From positions 310,001-374,000 of the forward strand of contig JADNRV010000002.1 in the NCBI GenBank assembly GCA_015499995.1: a DNA stretch of 64,000 bases, read 5' to 3'. Origin of the DNA: Flammula alnicola. Lineage: Eukaryota > Basidiomycota > Agaricomycetes > Agaricales > Strophariaceae. Positions 54,111-64,000 of the stretch are shown here, piece after piece. The stretch's first letter is position 1. Every line of letters starts with the position of its first letter. The notes under the pieces are model-generated. The model did no database searches and had not been told where the DNA came from. It saw nothing but the letters and a program-made list of their open reading frames with translations. The translations under genes were made by a program, and so were the position numbers.

Positions 54111-55424
54111 TCAGAGCCAGCTTGTAGGATGGTTGTGAATCAATCTTTCAAGTATAACTTGATATGAATATACCACATAATCTTCAACGCCTGAATATTT
54201 AATTAGCTTCGAGCATATTTTGGCGCGTGCAAGATGATCCTTTCGAGCGATGTCCCGCATGTTCATAGCTGATTCTTGGGCTCGATGTAATTCGGCGAGT
54301 AAATCTATTGGCCCTGTCAAAGAAGTTTGTGCAGGAAAATAGTTTGTGATTCCAAACCCTCTTGGAAATCTAAAGCTAAAGGTAGAGCACGTCAAGATCG
54401 TTGTTTGAAGTCACGTTTCGAGGGATCGCACCAGGATTTTCGGCGACGCTGCGGAGTCGATGAACTATCAACTTAAAAAACTTCAAGTACCAGGTCCTTC
54501 ACGCACCGCTCAGCCCTGCTCTATTAGATAAGGAAAATAGGACAGAAATAAATGCGATTACTTCGGAAATGTGAGAACTAGCCACAATCTTGCTTGGTCC
54601 TGTCGCCAACACTATCATTGGACTTTGACATTAAGCAAAAAAGGTCTCGCAGACGAACCGTAAGGTGGACCATCGCTTCACATTCTTTCTTGATTATTTC
54701 ATGGATCTTCTTATGGGCTAATCGTTTGTGGCTAAGTGAAATAGGAGTTTCAGACATGTTTTCTATAGCCAAACTTTCATGGTTTGTCAAACTGTCGGAA
54801 CCAAGTGGATCAGAATATTTCCTTTTCTTGACGGGTGGTTCAAGTGGTCCGCCGGCAAAAGAGCGCACGCCGCTGACAGACGAGGGGCTGTACGATTGTT
54901 GGGATAATGACGTGGGTGTAGATGAGCCTTGGATTATCTGGTGAAGTTCACTGCCAGAAGTTCGTGTGATGACATGCATCAAGCGAGAAAACTCTGAAAT
55001 TTTACGTTATCTAGAAAGTGTCAGAATAATAACCAGAAGACCTCGCAAGACTCGCTTTTTGAGGAAAGACACGAGATATCGCGTCTAAGCCTGTTTCCAA
55101 GATACACTCTTGAAAGTCCTGAGTGTACGTCCCAGTTCGAGTTCACAGTAATTGGCAAGTCCGGAAGAGACGAGATGTGGCACCTGTAGGTTTCTTTTCA
55201 TAGTATCATCCATTGAAACTTCCAGCAATAAGGGGGTCAAGACGTCGGCAGTGATTTAAAACAAGATACAGAATGGGAGTACGGTCGCATAATGCATTGA
55301 GCCAGCGAAGGGGCAACATCAGAGAGCTGTTTGGCTCTATTGTGCTGAACCTTCTGGCATGAATCACTCGCGGTGCTTATACGGTCCGCCACCGCGACGA
55401 CGAACTATATAGCAGCTACTTACC
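54111..55424 (-). CDS. Unresolved multi-exon gene
   Basis: Between RRB1 and TAF1 the minus strand holds several good coding stretches: near 55424 a stretch ending CLGVALE before a GTAAGT donor; around 55170-55020 VPHLVSSGLANYCELELGRT and DFQECILETGLDAISRVFPQ; around 54982-54600 RLMHVITRTSGSELHQIIQG and HKRLAHKKIHEIIKKECEAM; and at 54350-54150 SLTGPIDLLAELHRAQESAM, MRDIARKDHLARAKICSKLI. I could not join them into one frame or find the start. The C-terminal part looks conserved and helical, with a basic KKRK in the middle suggesting a nuclear protein. No family recognised; boundaries are approximate. Confidence 0.45.
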
Positions 55425-55550
55425 TCAAGAGCTACCCCCAGGCATCGCGAGTGGGCATTCCAATATTGAGAAGCTTCTGCTGACAAGTTCAACAGACTCT
55501 ATACCACTGTCTTAACTCCTTGCTCTACGAATAGCCCTGCTGCGGGAGAA

Positions 55551-58500
55551 ATGTCTGCTCAGGATGAGAACGACGCTATCTCAGCCTTGACTGGGTTCTC
55601 TATTAATCACGTTCTTGGCGACCTTGAACTGCCAGCTGGAGACGGCCTATCCAACAGGCTAGGGATATCTGGTATTCCGAGTTTGAATTCGAAGCAAATA
55701 TATAGCGAGAAATGGGACGATGACATAGTCGGACCTGAGCAGGGCGAGGATTGGGAGGATGAGATCGACCGAGAGATGCGCGAGGAAGAAGAGTCTGACG
55801 GAACTTCTATCAAACAAGAGGTTCATTCTCCAAACGGCATACGAGAGAAAGAAAGGCGCATTCGTGTGGTCAAACGTCTGGTGGAACGCCCCAAGAGTGT
55901 TTATGAACGATTCCCTGCCTTTGAGAAGGACAAAATTCTGGACTTCAGCGAACTCTTCAAAGGTTACGCCGTACGGAAATCCCGTTTGTCAAAGAGGCCA
56001 TATCAAGGTAAGTTCAGATACTTGCAATTATGCTCTTTCAGATTCCTTACATTGAAAACAGTGGAGACCGTCTATCCAAGGAAGAAGGAGAATCCAAAAG
56101 GGTTCTTAGACGCTGTCGTTGGGGACGCCAAAAGACAGGTCGAAAGTAAGCTAGTAGAGGAAGTAGTTTCTTCTGGAAACGTTGAGGCAGACTTAAGAAA
56201 GGCTCTTGAAGTACGTCGAAGTGACCCTTGTAAACGTCAGTGTTTTAACAACTTTTTCAGGAACGTGAAAGTACGGACGTTCCGGTGACAATGCCACTAG
56301 ATGATCGAACCTTCGATCTTGTTCTTCTGTCGAACTGGGAGGATCACATTGTTTACGAGCCATCACACGAGATGCACCCACCTCCACCTCTTCCTAGTGG
56401 CCCGGGAAATGATTTGACTACTCCAATCAACACAGCCCTTGAATCTGGAGCTTGGACTCAAAGCATCATTTGGGGTCCAAAGGTACCATTCCGCGACTTC
56501 ACTCAACTCGAGTTCAATCATGAGGATGACATAGTTCCTGAAGAAAGGCCAGGTATTTACTATCAGATATCCGTCAGCACGGTTTTCGTTCTGACAACGT
56601 ACATTTTCAGCGGAGATGGTTCGTCCCAGGAAGCGCCTAAGAACAGACGGTGGTCAAATTCGAGACAAGTTTAATCTCTCCAACGACCATTTCTATGAAG
56701 TTGCAAAGGACGGTGGACGCCATCGGGTTCGTCAAACATTTGGCCAGCTCGTCGTGGAACATGCGTATCCTGCTCAAAAATTGCAACTACCGTTCGTGAG
56801 TGACGGAAAATTTTCTAGTTCAGGAACCACACTTACCTTACCCATGGCTTAGTATAAAACCCGCTTATCCAAGCAAGAGGCTCGTTCTTTCCATCGGCCC
56901 GCCCTTCAATTTCCCTCGAATATCGAATTACGATTCTCAAAAGTGCGAACAGCGAAAAAGAAGAAGGACAAAGCTGGACGAAAACTTGGCAAAGGCGGTA
57001 ACGTCGGCGAGGGTTTGCGGAAAACAAGCGACCTCAGTCTCCGCGACACGTCGAACTTCGTTCTTTGGGAATATTCTGTGCGTTACATTCACTTCCATTC
57101 TCAACGATGGCTTCGACAATGTGCTCAAACGGAGTAACAGGAAGAACATCCCCCCATTATACCTAATTTCGGTATGGGAAGTGTTCTTGTCAACTACTAT
57201 AGAAAAAAAGATGAAAAAGATGAGCATGTCCCGAAGGCAAGTGGCGCTGCTGTGTTTCACAATATGTTTTCTGATGAATAACAGGGTGACCTTGGGTTTC
57301 CTTTCGTCTTGGAGCCCCAAGACGAGTCACCATTCATGAAGTTCGGCTATGTATACCCTGGTCAAACAATACCCGCGCTTTACAATAATCTCATGCGAGC
57401 CCCGTTGTTCCGCCATAAACCATATCAGACAGATTTCTTGGTCGTGAGGTGAGGCTGCTCTTACTCTCATGCTCGTGTGGATAGCCCGTTGACAGTTCCT
57501 TATAGAAGTACCATCAAGGGCGAGACGAAGTATTATCTTCGTGAAATCAAGAATTTATTTGTCATCGGTCAAACATATCCAGTGACCGAGGTCCCTGGGC
57601 CACATTCACGGAAGATTACAAATACTATCAAGTATCGACTGCAGATAATCGCGTTCAAGCTCCTCAAGAAGAGCCAAGGCGAACGTCTCAAAATATCGAG
57701 GCTGATGAAATATTTTCCAGACCAGAACGAATTACAAATGAGGCAGAGGCTCAAGGTCTGTTCTGGCTTAACGAATAACCATCGCCACCTCTTAATTTAT
57801 TTTCCAGGAATTCATGGAATATCATCGACGTGGTCCTCACCAAGGCTTTTGGAGACTGAAACCAAACTGGCCCATTCCCACAGATGCAGAAATGCTGAAG
57901 ATGGTTGGACCCGAGCAGGTAGTTCTCACAGAGAGCATGCAGGTTGGTCAGCGGCATCTGCAGGATGCTGGATATAGTCATGCTGCAGATGTCGCCGAAG
58001 GTGATGAATCAAATCTGTCAGTCGAACAACAACTCGCACCGTGGATTACGACAAAAAACTTTTTGTTTGCCACACAAGCCAAAGCGATGCTTCGGCTCCA
58101 TGGCGAAGGTGACCCGTCTGGGCGTGGCGAAGCATTTAGTTTCATCAGGATATCTATGAAGGATATTTTCGTCAAGGCAGGGGAAGATTACGAACAGAAA
58201 ATGGGTAAATTTCTCGATGTCGACATCTGAAGGTTCCAACCACTCATGTGCTTTTTTTTCTAGCTGAGGCTGAAAATAGGCCAAAATCTGCCCACCGGTA
58301 CAATGTCGCCGAACAACAACTCATCTACAAGTCAGAAATCGAACGCATTTGGAAGGCCCAGTTTGATTCCCTCAGTCGTAAAGATGAACCACAATTATCA
58401 GACGATGAGGAAAAAAGAGAAGTTAAGAAGACACAAACACAACCATCGGCTCCCGGCCCATCTGCCCGTGCCTCGCCTGCGTACAGCCGAGCGTCGTCCC

Positions 58501-59418
58501 AGGAACGTGACAGAGAGGGAAGCGTAGGACTTGACGGAAGCAAGAGTGTATTACGGATCAAGAGGCTGGTAAGTTGCTATTGCTATAATTATATTATCTC
58601 CTATCATGCTATCTTTTGTTCGAATTTTCTGATTTTACTCCGCGGCTTTTTCAGGTCGATGGTGTTTGGCGAACAGAAATCATTCGTGACCCCGCTGTTA
58701 TCAGGGCATATGTACGCGGCCGACAAGCTGTGGAAGAGGAAGCGACACTTGCCGACTCATTGGCTCCCACTGGCGATGCGGACAAAGATAAACGAGCGAA
58801 GAAGAGGTATAACCGTTGCTCGTACCTTAAGTGGTTTGATCAATGTTTACTTATTTTGTATGACAGGCTCGAAGAAGAAATCGCTCGCATGAAGAAGAAT
58901 CAAGAGCGGCGACTCCACAGAAAGAATGCGAAGATTGTCAAAGAAGGCGGTACTCCCATGCAGCTCAACCGGCCTGTCAAGCCGGACACCACTGTGAGCA
59001 AATGTTTTCAAAGTTTCCCCATGAAAGCTAATGACTGTGTATCTTCAACAGCGACGATGTGGGCACTGTGGTCAGATGGGTCATATGAGTAGGAAACTTT
59101 CACATATCTGTTCTATGCTGACATTTCTCTCACACGCCTTTTCCAGAAACAAATCGAAAGTGTCCTCGTTGGGCTGAATTTAATAGCGGCGCAATCCCAG
59201 CGACACCATCAGGAGCTGCGTCGAGCCCGCAGGCTCCAGCGAATATGCCAAACCTGGGCTTCAACCGAGGTCCTTCTGCAACTGCATTTGGTCATCCCGT
59301 GGCCGTTCCTTCGCCATTGGCCACGAGTCCTCCCATGTCAGCCATGGACGATGATATCATCCCAGCTACCCCGTCTGCTTCGGGGCCTAAAATAAAGTTG
59401 ACGCTAAAGCGGACATAG
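55551..59418 (+). CDS. TAF1: TFIID subunit TAF1
   Basis: Fourteen exons (55551-56007, 56062-56210, 56261-56552, 56611-56795, 56853-57077, 57141-57236, 57285-57448, 57506-57755, 57808-58204, 58264-58568, 58655-58806, 58867-58993, 59052-59088, 59147-59418) give 1,035 aa. The acidic N-terminus includes IYSEKWDDDIVGPEQGEDWE. The DUF3591 core contains SNWEDHIVYEP, EHPPIIPNFGMGSVLVNYYR, FMKFGYVYPGQTIPALYNNL, LREIKNLFVIGQTYPVTEVP, EFMEYHRRGPHQGFWRLKPN and GEAFSFIRISMKDIF. Near the end is the zinc knuckle RRCGHCGQMGHMKTNRKCPRW, split by an intron. No bromodomain follows, as in yeast Taf1. TAF1 is the TFIID scaffold that contacts TBP, TAF7 and promoter DNA. One intron (57237-57284) has a GC donor. Confidence 0.95.
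57237..57284 (+). other. GC-AG intron in TAF1
   Basis: CCGAAG|GCAAGT...AATAACAG|GGTGACC joins HVPK to GDLGFPFVLEPQ. No GT donor gives this frame, and the donor matches the strong GC consensus AG|GCAAGT. Confidence 0.75.
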
Positions 59419-59767
59419 TTAACGCTGATTGTACTACATTTGTATATTGTTTTTTTTCGCGCGCTCTTCTGTACAGTATAATGAAGGACCAATCACAGTT
59501 TGAGGGTTTGGCAATCATGTTTTGAGAGTTTGGCAGTCATGTTTCCAGACTTTGACATGACATATTCTGAGAATTCGACACGTTCCAACTTTGAGATGCA
59601 TCAAGCTTTGTTTCGAGAGGGTGCAGTTGAGTACATACATCGAGAGATCAAGATGATACAGTATACGATGAAGTTTTTGAACTACCATAGCAGACGAGAA
59701 CGGAGGGCGTAATTATAATGTCAAAAAAGCAAAGGGAAAAAAGAGAACAAGAAAGTTCAGTAATAAT
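59419..59767. other. Convergent intergenic region, 349 nt
   Basis: 3' flanks of TAF1 (+) and PACC (-). Two GTTTGAGAGTTTGGCA-type words stand near 59500-59530. Nothing else supported. Confidence 0.4.
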
Positions 59768-62072
59768 TCAAGCAGTGGACATTTCAACATCCCTAGAACG
59801 ATTTTTGAAGTCGTTGTTGATGTTAACAAGCAGATTCAAGATGAGCTCCGCGTGCCGCTTGCGCTCCTCCTGCGGTATGTCCTTGGTGCGGTCGAGCTCT
59901 ATACGTCCAATCTTGTGCGACAAGTCGTCCGAGTCGGGTGAGCGTCCGCCGCCCGAGGCGATGGAGTGGATGCTCGGCAGAAACGTCGTCTGCGTGAGCG
60001 GCGACGAGTGCGTCGAGCTCGGCGTCGACTCACGCGAGGGCGGCGACGGCGACCGGTACAGCTTATTCAGCGGCGGAAGCTTGTACTGAATATCGCCCTC
60101 CTCCACGAGGAGCGGGTACAGCGAGCCCGGCTTGGACAGTGCCGAGGTCGATGCGGGCGCGGACGTCGACCCATGCTTCCGGTGCAGCGCCAGTGGCAGT
60201 TTGGGCTCGACCGGCTGCGGGCGGTCCGGTAACGGCAGCGTGGGCACGGACTTGAGCGGGATGATGGGCCGCATGGCCTTGCTCATATACTCTGGTGGGG
60301 CGAGGTGGGCGACGGCGGGTGCGCCGCGCGAGGGGCGCAGGTAGTCAAAGGTGTCGGGCATGGACATGGGCACCTGGGGCGGCGTTGTCGTGACGGGCGT
60401 CGACACCGTCGAGTGAGGCGAGCTGCTCTCCAACGGGGGCGTCGGGTGGTGGTAGTGCTGCCCTGAGAAGGAATTAGACGCAGGCGCGTACTTATTGGGG
60501 TTGGACTGGCGACGATCGTTGTTGCCCTGCTGATAGTCATTATAGCCCATCGTCGGCTCGTTCATGCCCGTGTACATAGTGCTGTACTGGGTCTGCTGCT
60601 GCTGCTGCTGCTGGACCGACGAACGCGACGAGGAATAGTTGGTGTACTGCGGTGCGCTGTTGCCATACTGATGGTCTGAATAATTAGTGTTGGCGCCTGG
60701 CATGCCCGGCATACCCGTGAGCCCGAGTTGACTCAGGTGCGTAGGATCAAAGTATGACTCGGTTGAATTGAAGGTGGGCTGTGCTGCTGCTGCTGCTGCT
60801 TGTTGGCGAGCGTTGACGCCGGAGACATCGCGTCCAAGGGTAACAAGAAACTCGTTGACGGCGGCAAGCTCCTCTGGAGTGCGGATGTCAAGCGAGACGG
60901 AACGAGGATTAAAGTTTGAAGAAGGGTGGTGGCCAGCGTTCTGTTGGTAAGCGAGATTGTTCAAACGCTCCGCCATACCTGATGACAGATATTAGATGCA
61001 TGGATTGCAAAGCTAGATGGAAACTAACGAGGGTCATAAGATGGGGTGACGCGACGTTTTTTCATGTCAGTGAAAAAGTCGTCTACGTTATAATCATGGC
61101 CACGCTTAGAACCGGTAGGTACAGGGCCGGGGTCATTCCTGAGGACGTCCCAGGAAGGAAGAGACTGGCTCTGCATAAATATATCATGTGAGGAGGGGTG
61201 GTGATGGTGGGACTGCGGATGGGCGGAAGGATGGCCTAATTCTGGAGAAGGTGTGGGTAAGAGAGCAAAATGTGCAGCTTTTAGTACAGGTTGAGTGACT
61301 AGTGGCGACGGGACGCAAATGGAGGAAAGACGCACCTTCGGAGGGAGAGGAAGAAGAATGAGACATTGCCCTTGGAGGTGGGGCTCTGAGACCCGCGATA
61401 GATGATGCGGACTTGATAGGAATTTTGTTATCGGAGGTCCTTGGGGCAGAATCACCGCGCACACGAGAGACATAGGTGGGATCAGCGACAGTGATAGCTT
61501 TAGAGTGTTTATGTTGCTGATGGTGTTCTTCGGTATGAATCTTCTCGTGCTTCTTCAAGTCTTGGGGTCGCTTGAAAGATTTCTTGCAGATCTAATCAAG
61601 AGGATAAATATAAAAGAGGACGTGACGGGGGGGAGTCTAGTCACCTCGCATACGTGGGGCTTAAGCGGTGTGTGCACTGGAACAAGGAAAATAATTAGAA
61701 ATTGCTGCGGAACGGAAAACGGAAGAGATAGGTTAGGTTACCTCTGAGGTGGCTGGTGATATGGTCCCGCTTTGCGCAAGTAGTTCCGCAGTCCTTCCAC
61801 TTGCAGGTAAGACAGAGATTGTTTGTGCTCTTTCTGCCGATGTGGTCATTGCAGAGGTGGTTGTAGAGTGTTTCAGGGTCGGCAAAGTGCAGTGTGCAGT
61901 CCTGCCAGAGACAGTTGTGCTGTTGGTCTGAGAGAGAGGGAGTACCGGGAGGGGGAGAGTTGGAGTCAGCGGGGTTAGTGGCGGGAGAAGCAGAGGGAGA
62001 GGGGGGAAGAGGAGGAGACATTGTACTGTAGTTGTAATTCCAGAACGGGGGATGGAGATTCGGTCGCGACAT
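59768..62072 (-). CDS. PACC: pH-responsive C2H2 transcription factor PacC/Rim101
   Basis: Five exons (62072-61742, 61676-61645, 61591-61336, 61241-61029, 60978-59768) give 680 aa. Three C2H2 fingers: C54/C59/H72/H77 ([19 protein letters not shown]), C90/C95/H108/H112 ([20 protein letters not shown]) and C120/C123/H136/H140 ([20 protein letters not shown]). This finger set is specific to PacC/Rim101. Finger 3 is split by an intron right after [22 protein letters not shown] follows, then a long Pro/Ser-rich regulatory region with a seven-Gln run and a conserved-looking end ([20 protein letters not shown]). PacC is activated by proteolysis at alkaline pH through the Pal/Rim pathway. An in-frame ATG 17 codons in (62021) is an alternative start. 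Confidence 0.93.
60590..60616 (-). repeat. CAG/CTG microsatellite coding polyQ in PacC
   Basis: A run of CTG on the + strand (CAG on the coding strand) encodes seven glutamines. A second, shorter GCTGCT run near 60781-60800 codes polyalanine. Confidence 0.75.
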
Positions 62073-62799
62073 GATTGTTTTAAACCAAAGATTTTCTGCC
62101 AAGCGACTTACCGATCGATGAAGGCCAAGACAAAGCCAAGAGTCTCTTGGCCCATGCCGTCCCGTAAATAGACCCCAATCACTCTGCAATTAAATAAATA
62201 CGAACTGTCCGGGGTCTGCCAAGCATTTCCCTTCCTCCGATGTCGGCACGGAACCCGTCCGGCTTGTCTGTTATAATTTCAGTCCTCCTCCTCCTCCTTG
62301 GCTCCCTTGGCTGTCTTCCAATTATTCAGAGCCATTCTCACCACCATAAATAAACAGATATTTCCCTCACAGGCCTCTTGCAATCGGCTGAATATTTTGT
62401 CCATTTCGGCACTTCCGTTCCCAATGTCCGACTTACTCAGGGCGTCATCAGATCCTATATGGAGATACCATCACCTAACCCTGCCGAATCCTTGGCAGGA
62501 TTTGGCTACGTTCTCTTGGCGGATGAACTGCAAGAGCCAAGCACAAAGGACCTGCATTGCCTTGCAACTCAGTCCTCCATATCCTAATAGTAATATCCCC
62601 CTACGTACTCTATACATACTCGGTCTTGGTCAACCGAACCTGCCCTACACAAGCAACTCTTTATTCTGCAATTCATACACGATATCTCTGTACAGCGCGC
62701 AACAATCATCACCTACATAGCACCCATGCGGTAACCATAATTCATATCCAGTCATCTGGTACAAAGAGTATCATAGTTTAGACCCGGAAAATCCAATCT
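62073..62799. other. Intergenic, 727 nt
   Basis: PACC promoter/5' leader and 3' flank of the light-chain gene. A CCTCCTCCTCCTTGGCTCCC tract lies near 62283-62305. Several short open frames (62298-62781) have no family pattern. Confidence 0.4.
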
Positions 62800-63518
62800 T
62801 TATAGTGTATTTTCAGCCTCGTCGGCATCATTAACACGCAGAACCTTGACCCATTCGCGATAGTTGAAGTTACCCTGTCTATCCGTGAATGGTCCTTTCA
62901 GTAGCCTGTCCATCTGCACCCAAGATAATCAGTAAAAACCCAGCACCAAATTACAGCTCTTCATACCTCCTGCTCGTCCATTCGCTCCCCAACTTCACTT
63001 AGCCACTTCTTCATCTCGTCCACCCTCACCATACCCGAATCGTTCTCGTCAAACGACCCAAACGCCTCCAAAAGCTCCGCCTCGGTGTCAAACTCAAACA
63101 GGCGCTCGCTCATCATCGTAAGGAACATCGTAAAGTTGATGCCTCGGTCCGTAGACGCGTCCTCATACGACGATGTCCTATTGTGTGTACCTGGCCGCGC
63201 ACTCAACAGATCGTCCATCATTTGCTTCGAAGGCGAGATCCCTGCGTAGTCCTTGGTCATTGGAAGGACGCGCCAGAAAGGAATAAGGAAACTCCACCCA
63301 CCCAGACTCGCAAAGATCTCCTTCAAATCACTCTCGTTGACCCATCCATCCTTGTCATGATCGACAAGCTGGAACGCTTCTTTGAACTGCTGGATCTGTG
63401 GCGCTTGGAACAGCGAGAACACCCCAGAAGGCTCCCTCCGTGCTCGGGACTTTTGTGCCTTCGTGAGCGGTTTCGTCGGTGTGGGGTTGGGAGACAGGTA
63501 GTCAGGATACCGCGACAT
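62800..63518 (-). CDS. Myosin II regulatory light chain (EF-hand protein)
   Basis: Three exons (63518-63302, 63241-62967, 62913-62800) give 201 aa. The first EF-hand loop is a good Ca/Mg site, DHDKDGWVNESD, in the context QIQQFKEAFQLVDHDKDGWV as in myosin regulatory light chains. The later hands are degenerate (FGSFDENDSGMVRVDEMKKW keeps part of a loop; FTDRQGNFNYREWVKVLR is the last). The N-terminal extension is basic and Ser/Thr-rich, with RREPSGVFSLF directly before the first hand, where light chains carry their phosphorylation site. In fungi this subunit acts with type II myosin in the cytokinetic ring. An essential-type light chain or calmodulin-like protein is less likely. Confidence 0.85.
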
Positions 63519-64000
63519 TCTTCTCCTCTTTAGTGCGATGCGGAACTGAATACTACTGAGAGAATTGTCTAGACGCCTCGCCTCTCAAGCGAGTTCTAGA
63601 GTCCTTGACTTTCACGGGAGATCGTGAACCTGACGCAATCGCGGTGGGCTCGTTTAGAGTATGTTGTGGCTTCGCACTGGCAAGTGGACGATCGAAGGTG
63701 GCTAGGTTTGTGTTTGTGTCAATCAACCGCATCATGAATGTTTCAATAGAGCTTCGATTGTGGCAGTGCAGAATTAACCGCAATCTCTGTCCACAACTCC
63801 GGTGTTCTGATAGGTTTCAATACCCCGACGATTTCGCTCTGGCGAGAGCAACGCTCTCAGATAGTACTCACTGTCCTTTCGATGACACGAAACTTGGTTC
63901 GCGCGATGCCGCTGCACATTTAACAGCCGACTGCGAACTCACTGCTAGTACTCCGAAACCTCGCAAGACACAAATAGCTTTCACTTCACGGCGTTTCCTC
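63519..64000. other. Window end, upstream of the light-chain gene
   Basis: Promoter side of the minus-strand light chain. A minus-strand frame (63783-63553) is open but unlike a known family. A gene continuing beyond the window cannot be excluded. Confidence 0.35.

Noticed and set aside
1..64000. CRISPR arrays, rRNA genes, biosynthetic gene cluster
   Set aside because: No spaced direct repeats, no rRNA-like sequence, and the metabolic genes present are unrelated housekeeping functions.

Overview
The window is nuclear DNA of a filamentous basidiomycete, most likely an Agaricomycete. Genes are packed on both strands and split by many 45-65 nt GT-AG introns, with exons down to 11 nt. The gene set is fungal: fused GARS-AIRS (ADE5,7), PacC/Rim101, TAF1 ending in a zinc knuckle, Rpn5, Med7, Sed5 and Rrb1. 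A chromodomain Ty3/Gypsy element and an rvt-type cellular reverse transcriptase relic are also present. Nothing prokaryotic, viral or CRISPR-like was seen. Coordinates come from manual splicing; for most genes the summed exon lengths are exact multiples of three.

Layout. 1-9.6 kb: 3' end of an unknown gene, an F-box/LRR-like gene (+), RPN5 (+), the mitoribosomal mS23 gene (-), then the 3' half of an rvt-like gene (-). 9.6-18.8 kb: a complete 9,137-bp Ty3/Gypsy chromodomain retrotransposon with apparently identical 541-bp LTRs and a CTTAC target duplication, inserted in an rvt exon; it carries an extra ORF downstream of pol. 18.8-19.5 kb: 5' half of the rvt-like gene. 20.1-22.9 kb: a 19-exon adenylate-forming ligase with a peroxisomal SKL tail (-). 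23.2 kb: a 236-bp MITE. 24.3-31 kb (+): MED7, a BCL7-like gene, a membrane carbon-nitrogen hydrolase and two unknown genes. 31.2-35.6 kb (-): a 1,399-aa disordered protein with hexapeptide repeats. 36.1-39 kb (+): ADE5,7. 39.4-49.5 kb: an ankyrin/CCCH protein (-), GPD (-), SED5 (+), a Nop6-like RRM protein (-), a Ser/Pro-rich protein (-) and an MGST3-type MAPEG enzyme (-). 49.5-52.1 kb: gene-poor and repeat-rich, with a 480-bp TIR element holding a coding fragment, a second inverted repeat, strong hairpins and a broken ORF. 52.2-63.5 kb: RRB1 (+), a poorly resolved gene (-), TAF1 (+), PacC (-) and a myosin regulatory light chain (-).

Most genes are single-copy housekeeping functions: transcription initiation (TAF1, Med7), chromatin (BCL7-like), ribosome biogenesis (Rrb1, Nop6-like), proteasome (Rpn5), ER-Golgi fusion (Sed5), purine synthesis (ADE5,7), redox/glycerol metabolism (GPD) and pH response (PacC). 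They do not form one pathway or a biosynthetic cluster.

The unusual material is the nested reverse-transcriptase locus (a retroelement inside a domesticated RT gene), the retroelement's extra ORF, two TA-flanked MITE-like elements, and single-base frame breaks confined to about 2.2-9.2 kb (F-box gene, mS23, rvt). The breaks in F-box and mS23 sit in A runs and look like sequence errors; those in rvt may be real decay.
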